The notes under the pieces: generated by a model | What the model was told of the DNA's origin: nothing | Database searches by the model: none | The model's input: the letters and a program-made list of their open reading frames with translations, nothing else | Source: Methanomicrobiales archaeon | GTDB lineage: Archaea > Halobacteriota > Methanomicrobia > Methanomicrobiales > JACTUA01 | NCBI GenBank assembly: GCA_030019205.1 | Contig: JASEFH010000018.1 | Span: 1 to 53,955, forward strand | Reading direction: 5' to 3' | Length of the DNA: 53,955 nt | Position numbers and translations under genes: made by a program | Shown here: positions 7,813 through 17,534 of the stretch, one piece after another | How the letters are laid out: every line of letters starts with the position of its first letter | How positions within the stretch are numbered: the stretch's first letter is position 1

Positions 7813-8183
7813 ACAGTCGCAGAATGCGATTGTGATATGCGGGAGGAGACCTTCTCCGAATGGATGGGGCTTCCATCCTTCCGCAATGTTCTTCTGCTCC
7901 GAAGAGCCCCTGCCGATCACCATGGCAGTGGCGGCGGGGTGTGCAATCCTTTTCTCTCGGGTAAGCACGCAAGAGATAATCGGCTCTTTCATGGGAATCA
8001 TCCAATGACGCTTTCCGGTATGCGGAATCGATGGGAGGGCGTCTGTCAGGTCCTGCAAATTCCGGCCGGGTGTAACGGCAACCGGGAGGGGGAGAGTATC
8101 TATGCGGACCATGGCCAAACCCGCGCTGCCAGCATGCAGGAGCCCGGGATGGCAAAAACGCACGATCTACACCATGGCAGGGG
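7813..8183. other. Intergenic; possible 5' remnant of the M6 pseudogene
   Basis: No intact gene. A short 'MAKTHDL' start at 8148 is out of frame with the signal-peptide-like piece beginning at 8184 and may be the frameshifted beginning of the metalloprotease pseudogene. Confidence 0.4.
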
Positions 8184-9283
8184 TTGATCCCGATCCTGCT
8201 CGTCTCCGCCATTGCCTCGGGCTTGTCCATCCCGGCAGCGGGTGCCAGAACCGGGACTGTGAAACGTGGAGCCGGGAACGGAACGCCGCGGATAGGCGCA
8301 CCCATGCCGGATGAGATGCCATCGAAAGGGGATGGGAAACTTGCAGTTTTCGGCATCGAATTTCCGGATTTTTCCGTGATTGGATCCCCACATTTTCATG
8401 ACGGCGAGGCCGTCGACAGGTATGAGGCGGCACTGGTCGGAGCAGAAGGAATGGGGGAGGCGCATCCCTACGTGAGCCTCGGGAACTACCACCACCGATC
8501 GACCCGATGGCCGGCTCGATTGATCCGGTACCGTCTCCGGGTGGTATCGTGGCCGGTACAACGCATCGGACTGCGCACGAGGGGAGCCGAATCGCCACGA
8601 TGATGCGCTCCTGGAGGAAGTAATCGATGCCCACGACGGATCGGTGGATTTCGGTCAGTTCGACAGCGACAAGGAGGGTGCCATTGACGGCGTGCTGCTG
8701 GTATGGGCGCTTCCCGGGGGATAGTATCTCCCCCGATTTCCGGGAAAAGGAATCGCTTATAAGAATGACCATAGAGTCCCCGTCGACGGGAAGATACGCA
8801 GGGCACCCTCGTAACGCGCACACCATCGCCATCTGATCTTCCGGTAGAATGGATACGAACGATGGCCCATGAGACCGGTCACCTGCTGGGTTCGCCTGAC
8901 GGGTTCTTCCTGATCCAGTTCAGAAGACCTTCGGGAAACGACGATGATCCGGACGTGAAATTCCGCCCTCGATCTGGATCTGGCATGTGGATGCCGAATG
9001 CAATCCGTTCAGGACGACCATCCGCGCCAACGGGCGGTCTTCCCATCGCCTGCTGAAGCGGGGTCCGGCGGACGGCAGCGAGAAGGCGGTGTCCGACGAG
9101 TTCGACCCCGGGGATCTGTTCCTCCCCGGCAAGAAGTTTTCCTGCTGGACCATACCCAACAGCACCAGTTTCGCAGGGATCTATACCGGCGTTTTCGTGG
9201 ACTCGCTGCTGCACGTCAACGCCGCTGCAGGCGATGCTTCGACGGAGGGCATGCTGGTTCACTGCGTCATCGCACTGCAATAA
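8184..9283 (+). pseudogene. Decayed secreted M6 (immune inhibitor A-type) metalloprotease
   Basis: The pieces of one protein lie in order but in different frames. A signal-peptide-like 'IPILLVSAIASGLSIPAAGA' leads to 'KLAVFGIEFPDFSVIGSPHF' (frame of 8184). Next, 'WYRGRYNASD' and 'LLEEVIDAHDGSVDFGQFD' run into 'KEGAIDGVLLVWA' (frame of 8542, ended by TAG near 8722). The zinc motif 'MAHETGHLLGSPDGF' (HExxH) follows from 8862. The C-terminal 'DEFDPGDLFLPGKKFSCW' to 9283 is in the third frame. At least three frameshifts plus stop codons make it non-functional as written. The DFS/D-rich segment, HExxH and order fit M6 peptidases, which are secreted zinc proteases. Sequencing error cannot be fully excluded. 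Confidence 0.75.
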
Positions 9284-9679
9284 GAAAGGACGGATGCTGC
9301 AATCTTTCACCGTCCTATCTGATTTTGCTCCCGCTTCCGAGAGTGAGCATCCGCCATTCCGAATCGAAACGGGAAGGGTTTTGTCTTAATCTCTTACTCG
9401 AGAGAGATCCCTGCAACAGACTTGAACACTGCCTGTTGTCCATGTCATCCCCTGCAGGTTTATCGCCTGACGGCTCGCATGACAGGTTAGAGCGCCGCAT
9501 ACAGGGTCGTGCAGATCGGGTTTCGGGCAGGCGTCCCTTTGCTTTCCGTCTGGGTCGTTCCGCGTGCACGTCTCGATTACCGGAAAAAAGGTGCTCTGTC
9601 CTCCCGGCGACTGCCTCTCATGCCTCACATACTGGCAAGTACGACTCCCTTCTCTTGACGTCTTCTCCGGACAGGGCGC
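9284..9679. other. Intergenic, no gene seen
   Basis: Spacer between two decayed genes that point towards each other; nothing recognisable on either strand. Confidence 0.5.
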
Positions 9680-10590
9680 TCATCGACGCCACTGGAACGG
9701 TGTATCTGTCGGTGTCGGCATTGCCGGTTTCGCATTCACGGCAGGGGCGTCCGGCGGTGCTATGGGGAGATTGTCGAAAGCGACAGCCGTATCGGTGGTG
9801 GCGTCTTTGGGAGCATGGAATACTGGGGCAGTCCTGCCGCTCACAATCTCTTCATACGCCACACTAGCGGGGTAATTTCGTTTATCGATACGCTCAGCTG
9901 GTTTCCCACGCATTCGATGGTGAGATGATTCCTTTCCGCCGGTCTCAAGGTTATCCGCCCGGAGATATCAAAATCCAGCGGCTTCATGCCCGAATCGTTC
10001 GATTTTTTATTTTCGCGTAGAAGCGGTCAAGGATGCCGAACTCATAACGGTTAAAGGATTCATCGATCCGGCATGCGATTATGACAGTGCTGTTAGGATC
10101 ACCCCGGGGCATCTCGGTATCGATGTCCAATAGGAAATCATCGTAGGTCTGGTTCAGGAGGTACACGGTTCCGTATTCCCCGGACGCATCGGTCAAGATC
10201 ACCAGGCCATTTTCGTATGCGACGCTCCTGTTCGGTATGCTGTAGGTTTCCAGCCAGGGAGAACCCACCTGCTGAAATTATCCTGGAACAGAGTGATCGA
10301 TCGCCCTCTGTTCTCAACTATCCACGGGATTGTCGTTATCTCCTGCCCCGGGTGGAGAGATCACCAGATCGTCGAAGACACCAGTTGTGCCGACCTCCCC
10401 CATTTCATCCGCCCACACACCGAACACGATAATGCCTTCCAGGATGGGTTCATACTCGTCCTGTAAGGCGGCGGGGTTCAGACGGTCCCCGACACACTCG
10501 ATCTGGATACGGTTCACGGCGCCCGCATTGATGAGTGCGATGACTCCTATCTGTACCACGATAAGAAAGTCGGATTCTATTCACTCGAAT
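9680..10590 (-). pseudogene. Decayed surface protein with two copies of a jelly-roll-like domain
   Basis: Read on the minus strand, two degenerate copies of one domain appear in tandem. Copy 1 C-terminal part: 'NRIQIECVGDRLN' to 'FDDLVISPP' (about 10510-10340). Copy 2: 'YLLNQTYDDFLLDIDTEM' (10170-10110), then after a frameshift 'NHLTIECVGNQLSVSINEI' (about 9930-9870), then after another shift 'AVAFDNLPIAPP' (about 9770-9730). Two in-frame stops separate copy 1 from copy 2. The pattern 'QTYDDF...IECVG...FDNL.I.PP' resembles concanavalin-like DUF1080/3-keto-disaccharide hydrolase-type domains of methanogen surface proteins; that family name is an inference. Clearly not translatable as one protein. 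Confidence 0.65.
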
Positions 10591-10792
10591 GCCCTCTCCG
10601 ATTCAGTTCTGAATTCCGTCAATCCGATTCAGGACCGACATTTATTACGCATTCATGCACATGAGGGTGCAGAACGCCGCGAGCCACCGGCTATTGGCTA
10701 TCAATAATTTTCCATATATCGGTAAAAGTGATAAAAACGATATTTACGGTAAGGTTGCATGTTTTGCCTTATTTCAACAATACGGTTCAGGT
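10591..10792. other. AT-rich intergenic
   Basis: Spacer containing an AT-rich block (10695-10765) that was probably the promoter of the now decayed surface-protein gene. No other feature. Confidence 0.4.
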
Positions 10793-11518
10793 TCACCTCC
10801 GCGCTATCGTGATATACCCCGAGTGCCCCACGCGGGTCGAGGGGCGGGTGCCCCTGGCCGTTCGGGTCATTTCACGGTCGATGCACTCGTGAGCGTGGAC
10901 TTCGGGGAACAGCCCCGCTGACACGTCCAGGACGAGGGACATCTGCTCGATGAAGGGCGTGTAACATGCCAGGTAACCGCCCGGACGGAGGTGATGGTAG
11001 GCATGCTCGATATGCTCGCGGCGGACGCTCAGATCCAGGTGGATGACGTCGTACTCCCCCCGGGCGGTCAGTACGTCTTCTGCAACCACCCGTACGTTCT
11101 CCAGCTTCGCGTCCCGGATGTTCGCCTCTGCGATCGCTGCAAACTCCGTGCGCTGCTCGTAGGTCTCCACGGAGCGGGCGATGCCGCCGAAGTAGATGGC
11201 GGCAATGCCGCTTCCCGTCCCGGCGTCCAGGACGGCATCTCTGCGGTTCATGCCGGTCGCGGCGATCACGTATCCGATATCGCGGGGAAGCATGGGCGCT
11301 CCGCTTCGGGAGGCATGGGCAAAAAAGTCCGTCGCCCGGGGCGCGCGAAGGGTGAACAGGACACCTCGGTGGCTGGCGATCGTGCTTCCGGGCTCTCTGC
11401 CGATCAGCCGGGAGAGGTCGATGGTTCCGAGGTCGGTCTGGAGCGTTCCTTCTCCGGCCCGAACATAGTAGTCCCGCCCCTCCGCCAGGAGCAGCACGCG
11501 ATCCCCACTCTCGATCAT
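10793..11518 (-). CDS. trmI: tRNA (adenine-N1)-methyltransferase, archaeal TrmI
   Basis: 241 residues. A small N-terminal beta domain ('GDRVLLLAEGRDYYVRAGEG') precedes a Rossmann methyltransferase with SAM-binding motif I 'VLDAGTGSGIAAIYFGG' and 'ETYEQRTEFAAIAEANI'. TrmI methylates A58, and in archaea often also A57, in the T-loop of tRNAs. The ATG at 11518 overlaps the NAC stop (ATGA, 4 bases), so translation is coupled. The operon of trmI, NAC, PUA protein and DHH nuclease is all information processing. Confidence 0.9.
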   Translation of the reverse strand: MIESGDRVLLLAEGRDYYVRAGEGTLQTDLGTIDLSRLIGREPGSTIASHRGVLFTLRAPRATDFFAHASRSGAPMLPRDIGYVIAATGMNRRDAVLDAGTGSGIAAIYFGGIARSVETYEQRTEFAAIAEANIRDAKLENVRVVAEDVLTARGEYDVIHLDLSVRREHIEHAYHHLRPGGYLACYTPFIEQMSLVLDVSAGLFPEVHAHECIDREMTRTARGTRPSTRVGHSGYITIARR

Positions 11519-11856
11519 GCCTGGGAGAGGCGCAGGATCGCCTCGGCGATATCGCCCTTCGTCTCACGGAGCGTGGCTCTGACGGTCTCCTCCGCCGCTC
11601 CGGTCTGCATCTTCACCAGGTTCACGTCCTCTTCGGGTATCTCCACTTCCGCGGCCTCGAAGTGGGGTTCGCCGCTGATCTGGTAGGTGGTGATCCCCTG
11701 CATGGTCATCGCGACCACATCCGCAGAGTCAAAGACGTAGTTGCCCTTGTCCGTGACGATGATGATCTTCTGGACACCTTCGATCGCCTCCATATTCATG
11801 CCCATCTGCTTCATCATCTGCTTCATCTTCTTGGGGTTTATTCTTCCTGGAAACAT
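11515..11856 (-). CDS. nac: Nascent polypeptide-associated complex protein
   Basis: 113 residues. The N-terminus 'MFPGRINPKKMKQMMKQMGM' is followed by the NAC beta-barrel ('VQKIIIVTDKGNYVFDSADV', 'YQISGEP') and a C-terminal UBA domain ('VKMQTGAAEETVRATLRETK' onward). The archaeal protein forms a homodimer that binds ribosomes and shields emerging chains. It overlaps the PUA-protein gene upstream by about 19 bases and trmI downstream by 4. Confidence 0.95.
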   Translation of the reverse strand: MFPGRINPKKMKQMMKQMGMNMEAIEGVQKIIIVTDKGNYVFDSADVVAMTMQGITTYQISGEPHFEAAEVEIPEEDVNLVKMQTGAAEETVRATLRETKGDIAEAILRLSQA

Positions 11857-12308
11857 CCTGATTCCCTCCCCTGCCGTACTTTTACCGCTACTCCGTAATT
11901 AAATGCCAGCATCTCGGCACCCGAGAGGACCGCCGCACCCGTTCCGAGGAGGCGGTCGGGATCCTGGACCACCAGCACCTCGTCCCCCGCACGGATACCG
12001 GGATCGGCCGCCACCACGTGACGGGCAAAGGCGTTCTTGCCCCGCAGGATGAACTCCGCCACGTCGTCGCGGATCACCACGCGGTACGCGGGCGCCGCCA
12101 GGCACTCCTGCAGCCGCAGCGCCCCGGCGATGGAGAGCGTGAGGCGCCCGTCATGGGCGCGGAGTGTGGCCAGGCGGACCCCGTCGAGGAGAATCTGCCG
12201 CACCCGTCCGCTGCTGGAGAGCTGGAATGCAACCCCGTCCGGGAAGAGCCCCCTCCCGGCGTCCCGGCCGAACTGGTAGTCAGCGATCGTGCGCACGCGT
12301 TTGAGCAT
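11838..12308 (-). CDS. PUA-domain RNA-binding protein
   Basis: 156 residues from ATG 12308 ('MLKRVRTIADYQFGRDAGRG'), which has a GGAGAGCAGT ribosome site. The C-terminal half is a PUA domain: 'GKNAFARHVVAADPGIRAGD' then 'EVLVVQDPDRLLGTGAAVLS' and 'MLAFNYGVAVKVRQG'. The N-terminal 'LFPDGVAFQLSSSGRVRQIL' resembles the archaeal PUA proteins related to tRNA-guanine transglycosylase accessory domains. It probably acts on tRNA or rRNA; the substrate is unknown. It overlaps the DHH gene by 29 bases and NAC by 19. Confidence 0.85.
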   Translation of the reverse strand: MLKRVRTIADYQFGRDAGRGLFPDGVAFQLSSSGRVRQILLDGVRLATLRAHDGRLTLSIAGALRLQECLAAPAYRVVIRDDVAEFILRGKNAFARHVVAADPGIRAGDEVLVVQDPDRLLGTGAAVLSGAEMLAFNYGVAVKVRQGRESGCFQEE

Positions 12309-13677
12309 ACTGCTCTCCGATAATGCGGTTGACATGGGAAACGAACACCTCCTCTGCATCCTTCGGTATGAATGCGCCGGCTGCGATGCGGTGGCCTCCC
12401 GCCGCACCGGCGCATGCGGCGGACGCCTCGATCAGAGCTGCCTGGAGATCGACGCCACGGGCCACCGCCCATTCGGTGGCCCGCATGGAGACTTTGGTGA
12501 TGCCCGGATCCTCCGGTAGCTGGCACATGATCAGGATGGGCTTCTTCCAGTTCAGGCGCGACAGTGCCATGCCGGCCCCGATCCCGATGATTGTGTCCGG
12601 AAACCGGTCCGCCACATGGATGTGCTGGATATGCTCGAGCTCGTGCACGCCCCGATCGAGGATGAACTCGAGCAGGTCCCGGATGATGGCGCGGTGGTGG
12701 GTGAGCATGTACTCCGCGTCGCGGAGCGCCTTTCCCCGATCTCCCTTGCAGATGGTGCTGCCAACCATGGGCTTTGCCCAGCGGCCGCACGCATTGAGAA
12801 GGGTAGCGAACTCGGAGGCGTTCCGTAGCGGCGTCCGCTTCACCTCGGTCGGGAAGATGTAAGCCTCGGCAAACAGTCTGGAATGGGGGATGCCATGGGC
12901 GATCAGCTGCTGGACCAGCGCGCTCGTAATCGTCCGTTTGTCCTCGAACGAGAGTTCCTCCCAGACCATCCACTGTCCTCCGTCGCTCTTCAGACGGACG
13001 CCGAGTTTCTGCAGGAAGTTCAGGGCGCCCTGGGGGTTGTTGGAGATGCCCGGTACGAACGGATCGTCGTTGTACGCCAGGGCGATGTGCACGGGGCGCG
13101 TGGAGATGCCGTAGCAGTTCAGGGTCTTACCGAGCACCTGGATGCTGCCGCACTCCACGCCGTCGTTCACCATCTCCCGAGCCGGACCCACAAGCCTGCA
13201 GTCCTCACGCGCCATCATGTCGCCCACGTTGCCGACGACCGCCAGCTTTGCGAGATCGACGTTGGCGGAGGAGATGGCCTTGGCCACGAGATAGGCGATA
13301 CCGGCTGCGGAGAGTTTGGAATGGCCATAAGTGAGGCCGTTCACCTGCCGATACGGCGTGTCGCAGGGCTGGGAGACGTGGTGGTCCAGGATCAGCACAT
13401 CTTCGAAGTCGAGGCCATGCTCCTGCAGCAGATTCTGCTGGCCGGCTCCGAGATCAGTGAAAATCTTGAGCGTATCGTCCCGGGGGACAGTCCGCATCGT
13501 CAGGGGCTCCAGCTGCCGCACGAACAGGGAGCGGACCTCCACGCCCTCTCGGACCAGTGCCTGGGCGAGGATCGCTTCGCCGGTGATGCCGTCCGCGTCG
13601 ATGTGCGATACGATGGTCACCCTGTCTCTGGAGCAGGCGATATCCGCTGCTCTCGAAATGTCCGCGGAGAGACCCAT
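12280..13677 (-). CDS. DHH-family phosphoesterase/nuclease (archaeal RecJ-like, GAN type)
   Basis: 465 residues from ATG 13677. DHH motifs: 'SHIDADG' (24-30), 'FTDLGAG' (D75), 'LDHHVS' (98-100 DHH) and 'VGNVGDMMA'. A C-terminal DHHA1-type domain carries 'GGHRIAAGAFIPKDAEE'. Length and motif set match the archaeal RecJ homologues, some of which are GINS-associated 5'-3' nucleases (GAN) of the replisome. Others act in DNA or RNA repair; which applies here is not resolved. A TATA-like CATAATACC about 30 bases upstream of the chosen ATG supports this start over the long upstream in-frame extension. First gene of the DHH-PUA-NAC-trmI operon. Confidence 0.85.
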   Translation of the reverse strand: MGLSADISRAADIACSRDRVTIVSHIDADGITGEAILAQALVREGVEVRSLFVRQLEPLTMRTVPRDDTLKIFTDLGAGQQNLLQEHGLDFEDVLILDHHVSQPCDTPYRQVNGLTYGHSKLSAAGIAYLVAKAISSANVDLAKLAVVGNVGDMMAREDCRLVGPAREMVNDGVECGSIQVLGKTLNCYGISTRPVHIALAYNDDPFVPGISNNPQGALNFLQKLGVRLKSDGGQWMVWEELSFEDKRTITSALVQQLIAHGIPHSRLFAEAYIFPTEVKRTPLRNASEFATLLNACGRWAKPMVGSTICKGDRGKALRDAEYMLTHHRAIIRDLLEFILDRGVHELEHIQHIHVADRFPDTIIGIGAGMALSRLNWKKPILIMCQLPEDPGITKVSMRATEWAVARGVDLQAALIEASAACAGAAGGHRIAAGAFIPKDAEEVFVSHVNRIIGEQYAQTRAHDR

Positions 13678-14005
13678 CTGGATAGCTATTGGGAGTTCTT
13701 CGGTATTATGCTTGAGGGCGCATCCGTGGAGGAAAGACCTCCTCCCGAACGGGTATGGTGAACGAAAACGGCGGCTCGCGATTCCGGAACGGCCCGAGTC
13801 CCTGCATGGGCGTTGACGGAGTGCGGCGGCGCACGGAGATGGCAGTGCGTATGCCGCGCGGGGGGCGGGATTCCGGCCATCCTTGGAGCAGTTGTGCAAT
13901 CGGGAAGGGGGTACGGCTGTTCCGCGTTGAGGAACACGCCGCCTTTCGGATTGCACAAGCATTATCTAGCTGGTCTGGAGTAAAATTATTTCAGGAGCGG
14001 ACTCC
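13678..14005. other. Divergent intergenic region
   Basis: Promoter region between the DHH operon (minus) and nnr-moaC (plus). AT-rich elements lie at about 13700-13710 (minus side) and 13960-13995 ('ATTATCTAG', 'TAAAATTATTTC', plus side). No gene seen. Confidence 0.5.
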
Positions 14006-15415
14006 GTGGAAAATCTCAAAGAACTCCGGGAATTCGAGGAGCGCGGGCTGATCTCTGCGGAGAGGATGCGTGTGGTGGATCGGAATGCCATCTCGCTCGG
14101 CCTCTCATCGCTCCAGATGATGGAGACGGCCGGGCGGGCTCTGGCGGAAAGAATACGGGAGCAGAATCCGGCGCGGATTCTCGTCCTCTGCGGAAAGGGG
14201 AACAACGGGGGCGACGGCATGGCGGCCGCCCGGCATCTGCAGAGGAGTGCCGATGTGCACGTCCTCTATCACGCCTCCGGCGTACCGAGCGAAACGGTGC
14301 AGACCCAGCTCCGCCTGCTCGCGCGATCTGGCGTCACCTGCATTCCCGTGCAGTGCCGGGAGGAGGTTCTGGCGCAGAAGCATCTCTTCTCCGCCGCGGA
14401 CCTGATCCTGGATGCGCTGCTCGGCATCGGCGTGCGGGGGCCGCTGCGCGAACCGGTGCAGACCTGCGTGGAGCTGGCGAACGGGAGCGGAAAGCCGATC
14501 GTCTCCGCCGATGTCCCGACGCCCGGCATCAACGCCTCCCGCGTTATCGCGTTCCACCGCCCGAAGGTGGAAGGATCCGAGGTGGTGGATATCGGCATCC
14601 CCCTCGAGGCGGAATGCTTCGCGGGCCCGGGGGATCTCGCCCTCGTCCTCCCCCGCCCTGCCCATGCCCACAAGGGGGCGGGGGGAAAGGTCGTCGTGAT
14701 CGGGGGAGGCCCCTACCAGGGGGCGCCCGTCCTGACCGGTCTAGCCGCCATGCGGTCGGGCGCCGACATCGTTCGCATCGTCTCCACCGTGCATCCCCCC
14801 TCCCCCGACCTCATCCACGTGCCGCTTCCGGGAGACCACCTGATGGAGGAGCACATCGAACCGATCCTGCAGTGGGTGAAGTGGGCGGACTCCGCGGTGA
14901 TCGGGCCGGGGCTTGGCGATAAGAGCCATGCCGTTGTTCAGCAGATTGCACCGTACTGCAGGAAGGCGGTCTATGATGCGGATGCGCTCCGCCTTCCCCT
15001 TCCCTCCTCCCCCATCGCCGTGTATACCCCGCATGCGGGGGAGTTTGCGCGCATAACGGGTGTGATGCCCCCGCAGGATCTCCGCTCGCGTGCCCGCACC
15101 GTGCTGAACTCCGCTCTCCCGGGCGTGGTTCTGCTCAAGGGGGCGGTAGATGTCATCGCGGACAGCACACGGGTGCGCTTCAATCGCACGGGGACGGCGG
15201 CCATGGTGGTCGCCGGAACCGGCGACGTCCTGGCTGGCGTCACGGCGGCGCTCCTCTGCCGCCTGCCCCCCTTCGAAGCGGCATGCATCGCAGCCTACGT
15301 GAACGGGCTGGCCGGAATGGCGGCATCGGCATCCCGGGGAGACGGAATGCTCGCAAGCGACATGCTGGAGCACATACCGGAGCAACTGTTCAGGAGTGTG
15401 ATCCCCGATGGTTGA
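14006..15415 (+). CDS. nnr: Bifunctional NAD(P)H-hydrate epimerase/dehydratase
   Basis: 469 residues combining a YjeF N-terminal epimerase domain ('LCGKGNNGGDGMAAARHL', 61-78; 'LGIGVRGPL'; 'SADVPTPGI') and a C-terminal ribokinase-like dehydratase domain ('KVVVIGGGPYQGAPVLTGLA'; 'YTPHAGEFARITG'; 'AGTGDVLAGVTAALL'). Together they repair hydrated NADH/NADPH using ATP or ADP. GTG 14006 is used; ATG 14066 (M21) is closer to the domain edge and remains possible. The 3' end overlaps moaC by 8 bases. Confidence 0.95.
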   Translation: MENLKELREFEERGLISAERMRVVDRNAISLGLSSLQMMETAGRALAERIREQNPARILVLCGKGNNGGDGMAAARHLQRSADVHVLYHASGVPSETVQTQLRLLARSGVTCIPVQCREEVLAQKHLFSAADLILDALLGIGVRGPLREPVQTCVELANGSGKPIVSADVPTPGINASRVIAFHRPKVEGSEVVDIGIPLEAECFAGPGDLALVLPRPAHAHKGAGGKVVVIGGGPYQGAPVLTGLAAMRSGADIVRIVSTVHPPSPDLIHVPLPGDHLMEEHIEPILQWVKWADSAVIGPGLGDKSHAVVQQIAPYCRKAVYDADALRLPLPSSPIAVYTPHAGEFARITGVMPPQDLRSRARTVLNSALPGVVLLKGAVDVIADSTRVRFNRTGTAAMVVAGTGDVLAGVTAALLCRLPPFEAACIAAYVNGLAGMAASASRGDGMLASDMLEHIPEQLFRSVIPDG

Positions 15416-15875
15416 GTTCAGTCATATACAGAGCGATCGTGCGCAGATGGTGGACATCACGGACAAGAGAGAGGTTGCCCGCGAAGCGGTGGCGCGGGGG
15501 AGGATTCGCCTCCGCCCCGAGACGATCGCTGCAATACGCGAGGGGAGCGTGGTGAAGGGAAACGTCCTTGCCACGGCCCGCGTGGCAGCGGTGCTGGCCG
15601 TGAAGGATACGGCCCGGCTCATCCCCTTCTGCCACCCGATCCCCGTCGGGGGGATCGGCATCGAGTTCGAGATTGGAGACGAGCACGTCGAGGCGACCGT
15701 CACGGTCTCATCCCACGGAAAGACCGGTGTCGAGATGGAGGCGCTCACGGGTGTCAGTGTCGCGCTCCTGACCGTCTGGGACATGGTGAAGTCCGCCGAG
15801 AAAGATGCCTCCGGCCAGTATCCCGTGACGAGGATCGACGGCATCCATGTGGTGGAGAAGAGGAAGGGGCAGTGA
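15408..15875 (+). CDS. moaC: Cyclic pyranopterin monophosphate synthase
   Basis: 155 residues. Key motifs are 'KDTARLIPFCHPIPVGG' and 'GKTGVEMEALTGVSVALLTV' followed by 'WDMVKSAEKD'. MoaC converts the GTP-derived 3',8-cyclo-nucleotide into cPMP, the second stage of molybdopterin/tungstopterin synthesis. Methanogens need this cofactor for formylmethanofuran and formate dehydrogenases. It overlaps nnr, so the two are co-translated, although their pathways are unrelated. Confidence 0.96.
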   Translation: MVEFSHIQSDRAQMVDITDKREVAREAVARGRIRLRPETIAAIREGSVVKGNVLATARVAAVLAVKDTARLIPFCHPIPVGGIGIEFEIGDEHVEATVTVSSHGKTGVEMEALTGVSVALLTVWDMVKSAEKDASGQYPVTRIDGIHVVEKRKGQ

Positions 15876-16845
15876 GAGCGTCAGGGCTGTTCTCCCCCGA
15901 TCGTCCGGCGCATGGATCGGGCATCGTTCGCGGATGGTCCCCGACAACGCATTCCGGCGCGTAAGAGATCGTGAACACGCATCCTTCTTTCAAGACGGGA
16001 GAAGCGAGCAGCCCGCTTCGGAACAGCGTGCTCTTCGGGAATGCTCATGCATCTGCAGCGAAAGGATCGGACCGTTTTCGGATCGTCGGCAGGGCAGCGG
16101 CAGGGTCGCATGCACCTTTCGGAGAAAAAAGGCCCCGTACGAAGTTCCAGGAGCCTGTTCCTTCCCCGTGTCAGCATGCGGAGCCCGATGCGGGAAGGTC
16201 TTCAGATTCCTCAATGACGGCAGGATTGGGGCGACAATGTGCAGGGGAGATCCGGGTTAACAACGCCGGGCTCAGCTTCATTCTCCTCCCTTCCCGGGCA
16301 TCGCATCCGGCAGGGTCAGGGGCATCTGGATAGTGGGAATGCGATCCCGTCACCCGGCGACATCTCCCGGCTCCGAAACAGGACCTGGCGGGGCTCTCGG
16401 GAGCATCGCGGCTGGCGGCGATCAGCGAAGCGGACCGTGGGCGTCAGATGCTGCAACCACCACCCTCTCGCGAAGCGGGGAGGGTCTATTCGCGCCGAGG
16501 ATGCTATCGCCAGAGTCGGGAGGTGGACAGGGGCCGTACTCCCCGCCCTCGCGCTTCAATCTCCTGTCCCGTCGTGCGATAGGGCGAAGCTCGGATAGAC
16601 ATCCATACCGTGTTTTCTGCATGACTGCCCGATCTTTCTGTTGTTCAGAGGATCGGCCGTGAGGAGCGGGAGTGTGGCTGCCCTCCCCCGGGAGGGGTTC
16701 GGCCCTGTCCTGCACGGGGAGAGCTGCGCCGCCCCTTGCGGTCATCCTCGCGATCCGGCGGAACCGGATTGCGGGAGGGACCGTTGTTCCGCGGAATATC
16801 CGCCTGCAGGGACGTGAGCGCTATGTTTTAATAACTCGCCCGCAT
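15876..16845. other. Large intergenic region, nothing recognised
   Basis: Nearly 1 kb between moaC and the eL15 promoter. All frames are interrupted or of shadow composition. No conserved RNase P RNA, SRP RNA or rRNA signatures were noticed by eye. The last 30 bases are AT-rich and belong to the eL15 promoter. Confidence 0.5.
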
Positions 16846-16855
16846 ACATATAAAG
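16846..16855 (+). promoter_or_regulatory. TATA box of the eL15-proteasome operon
   Basis: ACATATAAAG is a good archaeal TATA element. It predicts a start near 16877 and a leader of about 40 bases that holds the ribosome site of eL15. A second AT-rich stretch at 16822-16833 could be an alternative box. Confidence 0.6.
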
Positions 16856-16918
16856 AACTACGGGATGCGTCCCGGAAAGGAATGTGGCTGGGATCAGCCG
16901 AACCTGAAGGTGATACCA

Positions 16919-17509
16919 TTGGCGAAATCGATGTATGCCTACGTACGTGAGGCATGGAAACGGCCGGAGCGGAGTGCGGTGAACGAACTCCTCTGGAGCC
17001 GTATGCAGGAATGGCGTCGGGAAGGCTCCGTTGTGCGCATCGCGCGCCCGACACGGATCGACCGTGCGCGGGAGCTCGGCTACAAGGCAAAGCAGGGGAT
17101 TGCCGTCGCCCGAGTGCGGGTACGCAGGGGCGGGCGGCGGAGATCGCGGTATGTTCGGGGTCGCCGCACAGCCCACATGGGAATGCGGCGAATGACTGCT
17201 GCAAAGAGCATCCAGAGAATCGCCGAAGAGCGGGCATCGAGGAAGTTTCCCAACATGGAGGTGCTGAACTCTTACTGGGTGGGACAGGACGGGAAGCAGA
17301 AGTGGTACGAGGTGATCCTGGTGGATCCGCATCATCCTGCCATCGCCAGCGATTCGCAGCTTGCCTGGATCGCATCTCCCGTCCACCGCGGGCGTGCGGA
17401 ACGCGGGAAGACCAGTGCGGGGCTGAAGGGGCGGGGCATGCGCCGCCGCGGTGTGGGTACCGAGAAGACCCGCCCGAGCATCCGTTCCCACGGGAACATC
17501 GGCAAATAA
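16919..17509 (+). CDS. rpl15e: Large ribosomal subunit protein eL15
   Basis: 196 residues from TTG 16919, giving '[19 protein letters not shown]', the usual archaeal N-terminus; AAGGTGAT lies just upstream. Diagnostic stretches are '[20 protein letters not shown]', '[15 protein letters not shown]' and C-terminal '[20 protein letters not shown]'. It binds 23S rRNA and is strongly basic. First gene of a run eL15-rnp3-rnp2-psmA-SBDS. ATG 16931 is an alternative but would drop the conserved 'AKS'. Confidence 0.95.
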   Translation: MAKSMYAYVREAWKRPERSAVNELLWSRMQEWRREGSVVRIARPTRIDRARELGYKAKQGIAVARVRVRRGGRRRSRYVRGRRTAHMGMRRMTAAKSIQRIAEERASRKFPNMEVLNSYWVGQDGKQKWYEVILVDPHHPAIASDSQLAWIASPVHRGRAERGKTSAGLKGRGMRRRGVGTEKTRPSIRSHGNIGK

Positions 17510-17534
17510 AAACCCTCTTTTCTGGCGGGCATCG

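Noticed and set aside
7054-8163. 369-residue open frame on the minus strand
   Set aside because: It lies opposite the YbjQ and small membrane genes; its composition (Pro, His, Arg, Gly) and lack of family resemblance mark it as a shadow.
15876-16845. Possible RNase P RNA or SRP RNA in the 1 kb gap before eL15
   Set aside because: None of the conserved sequence blocks of those RNAs was seen by eye; a covariance search (Infernal) would be needed to settle it.
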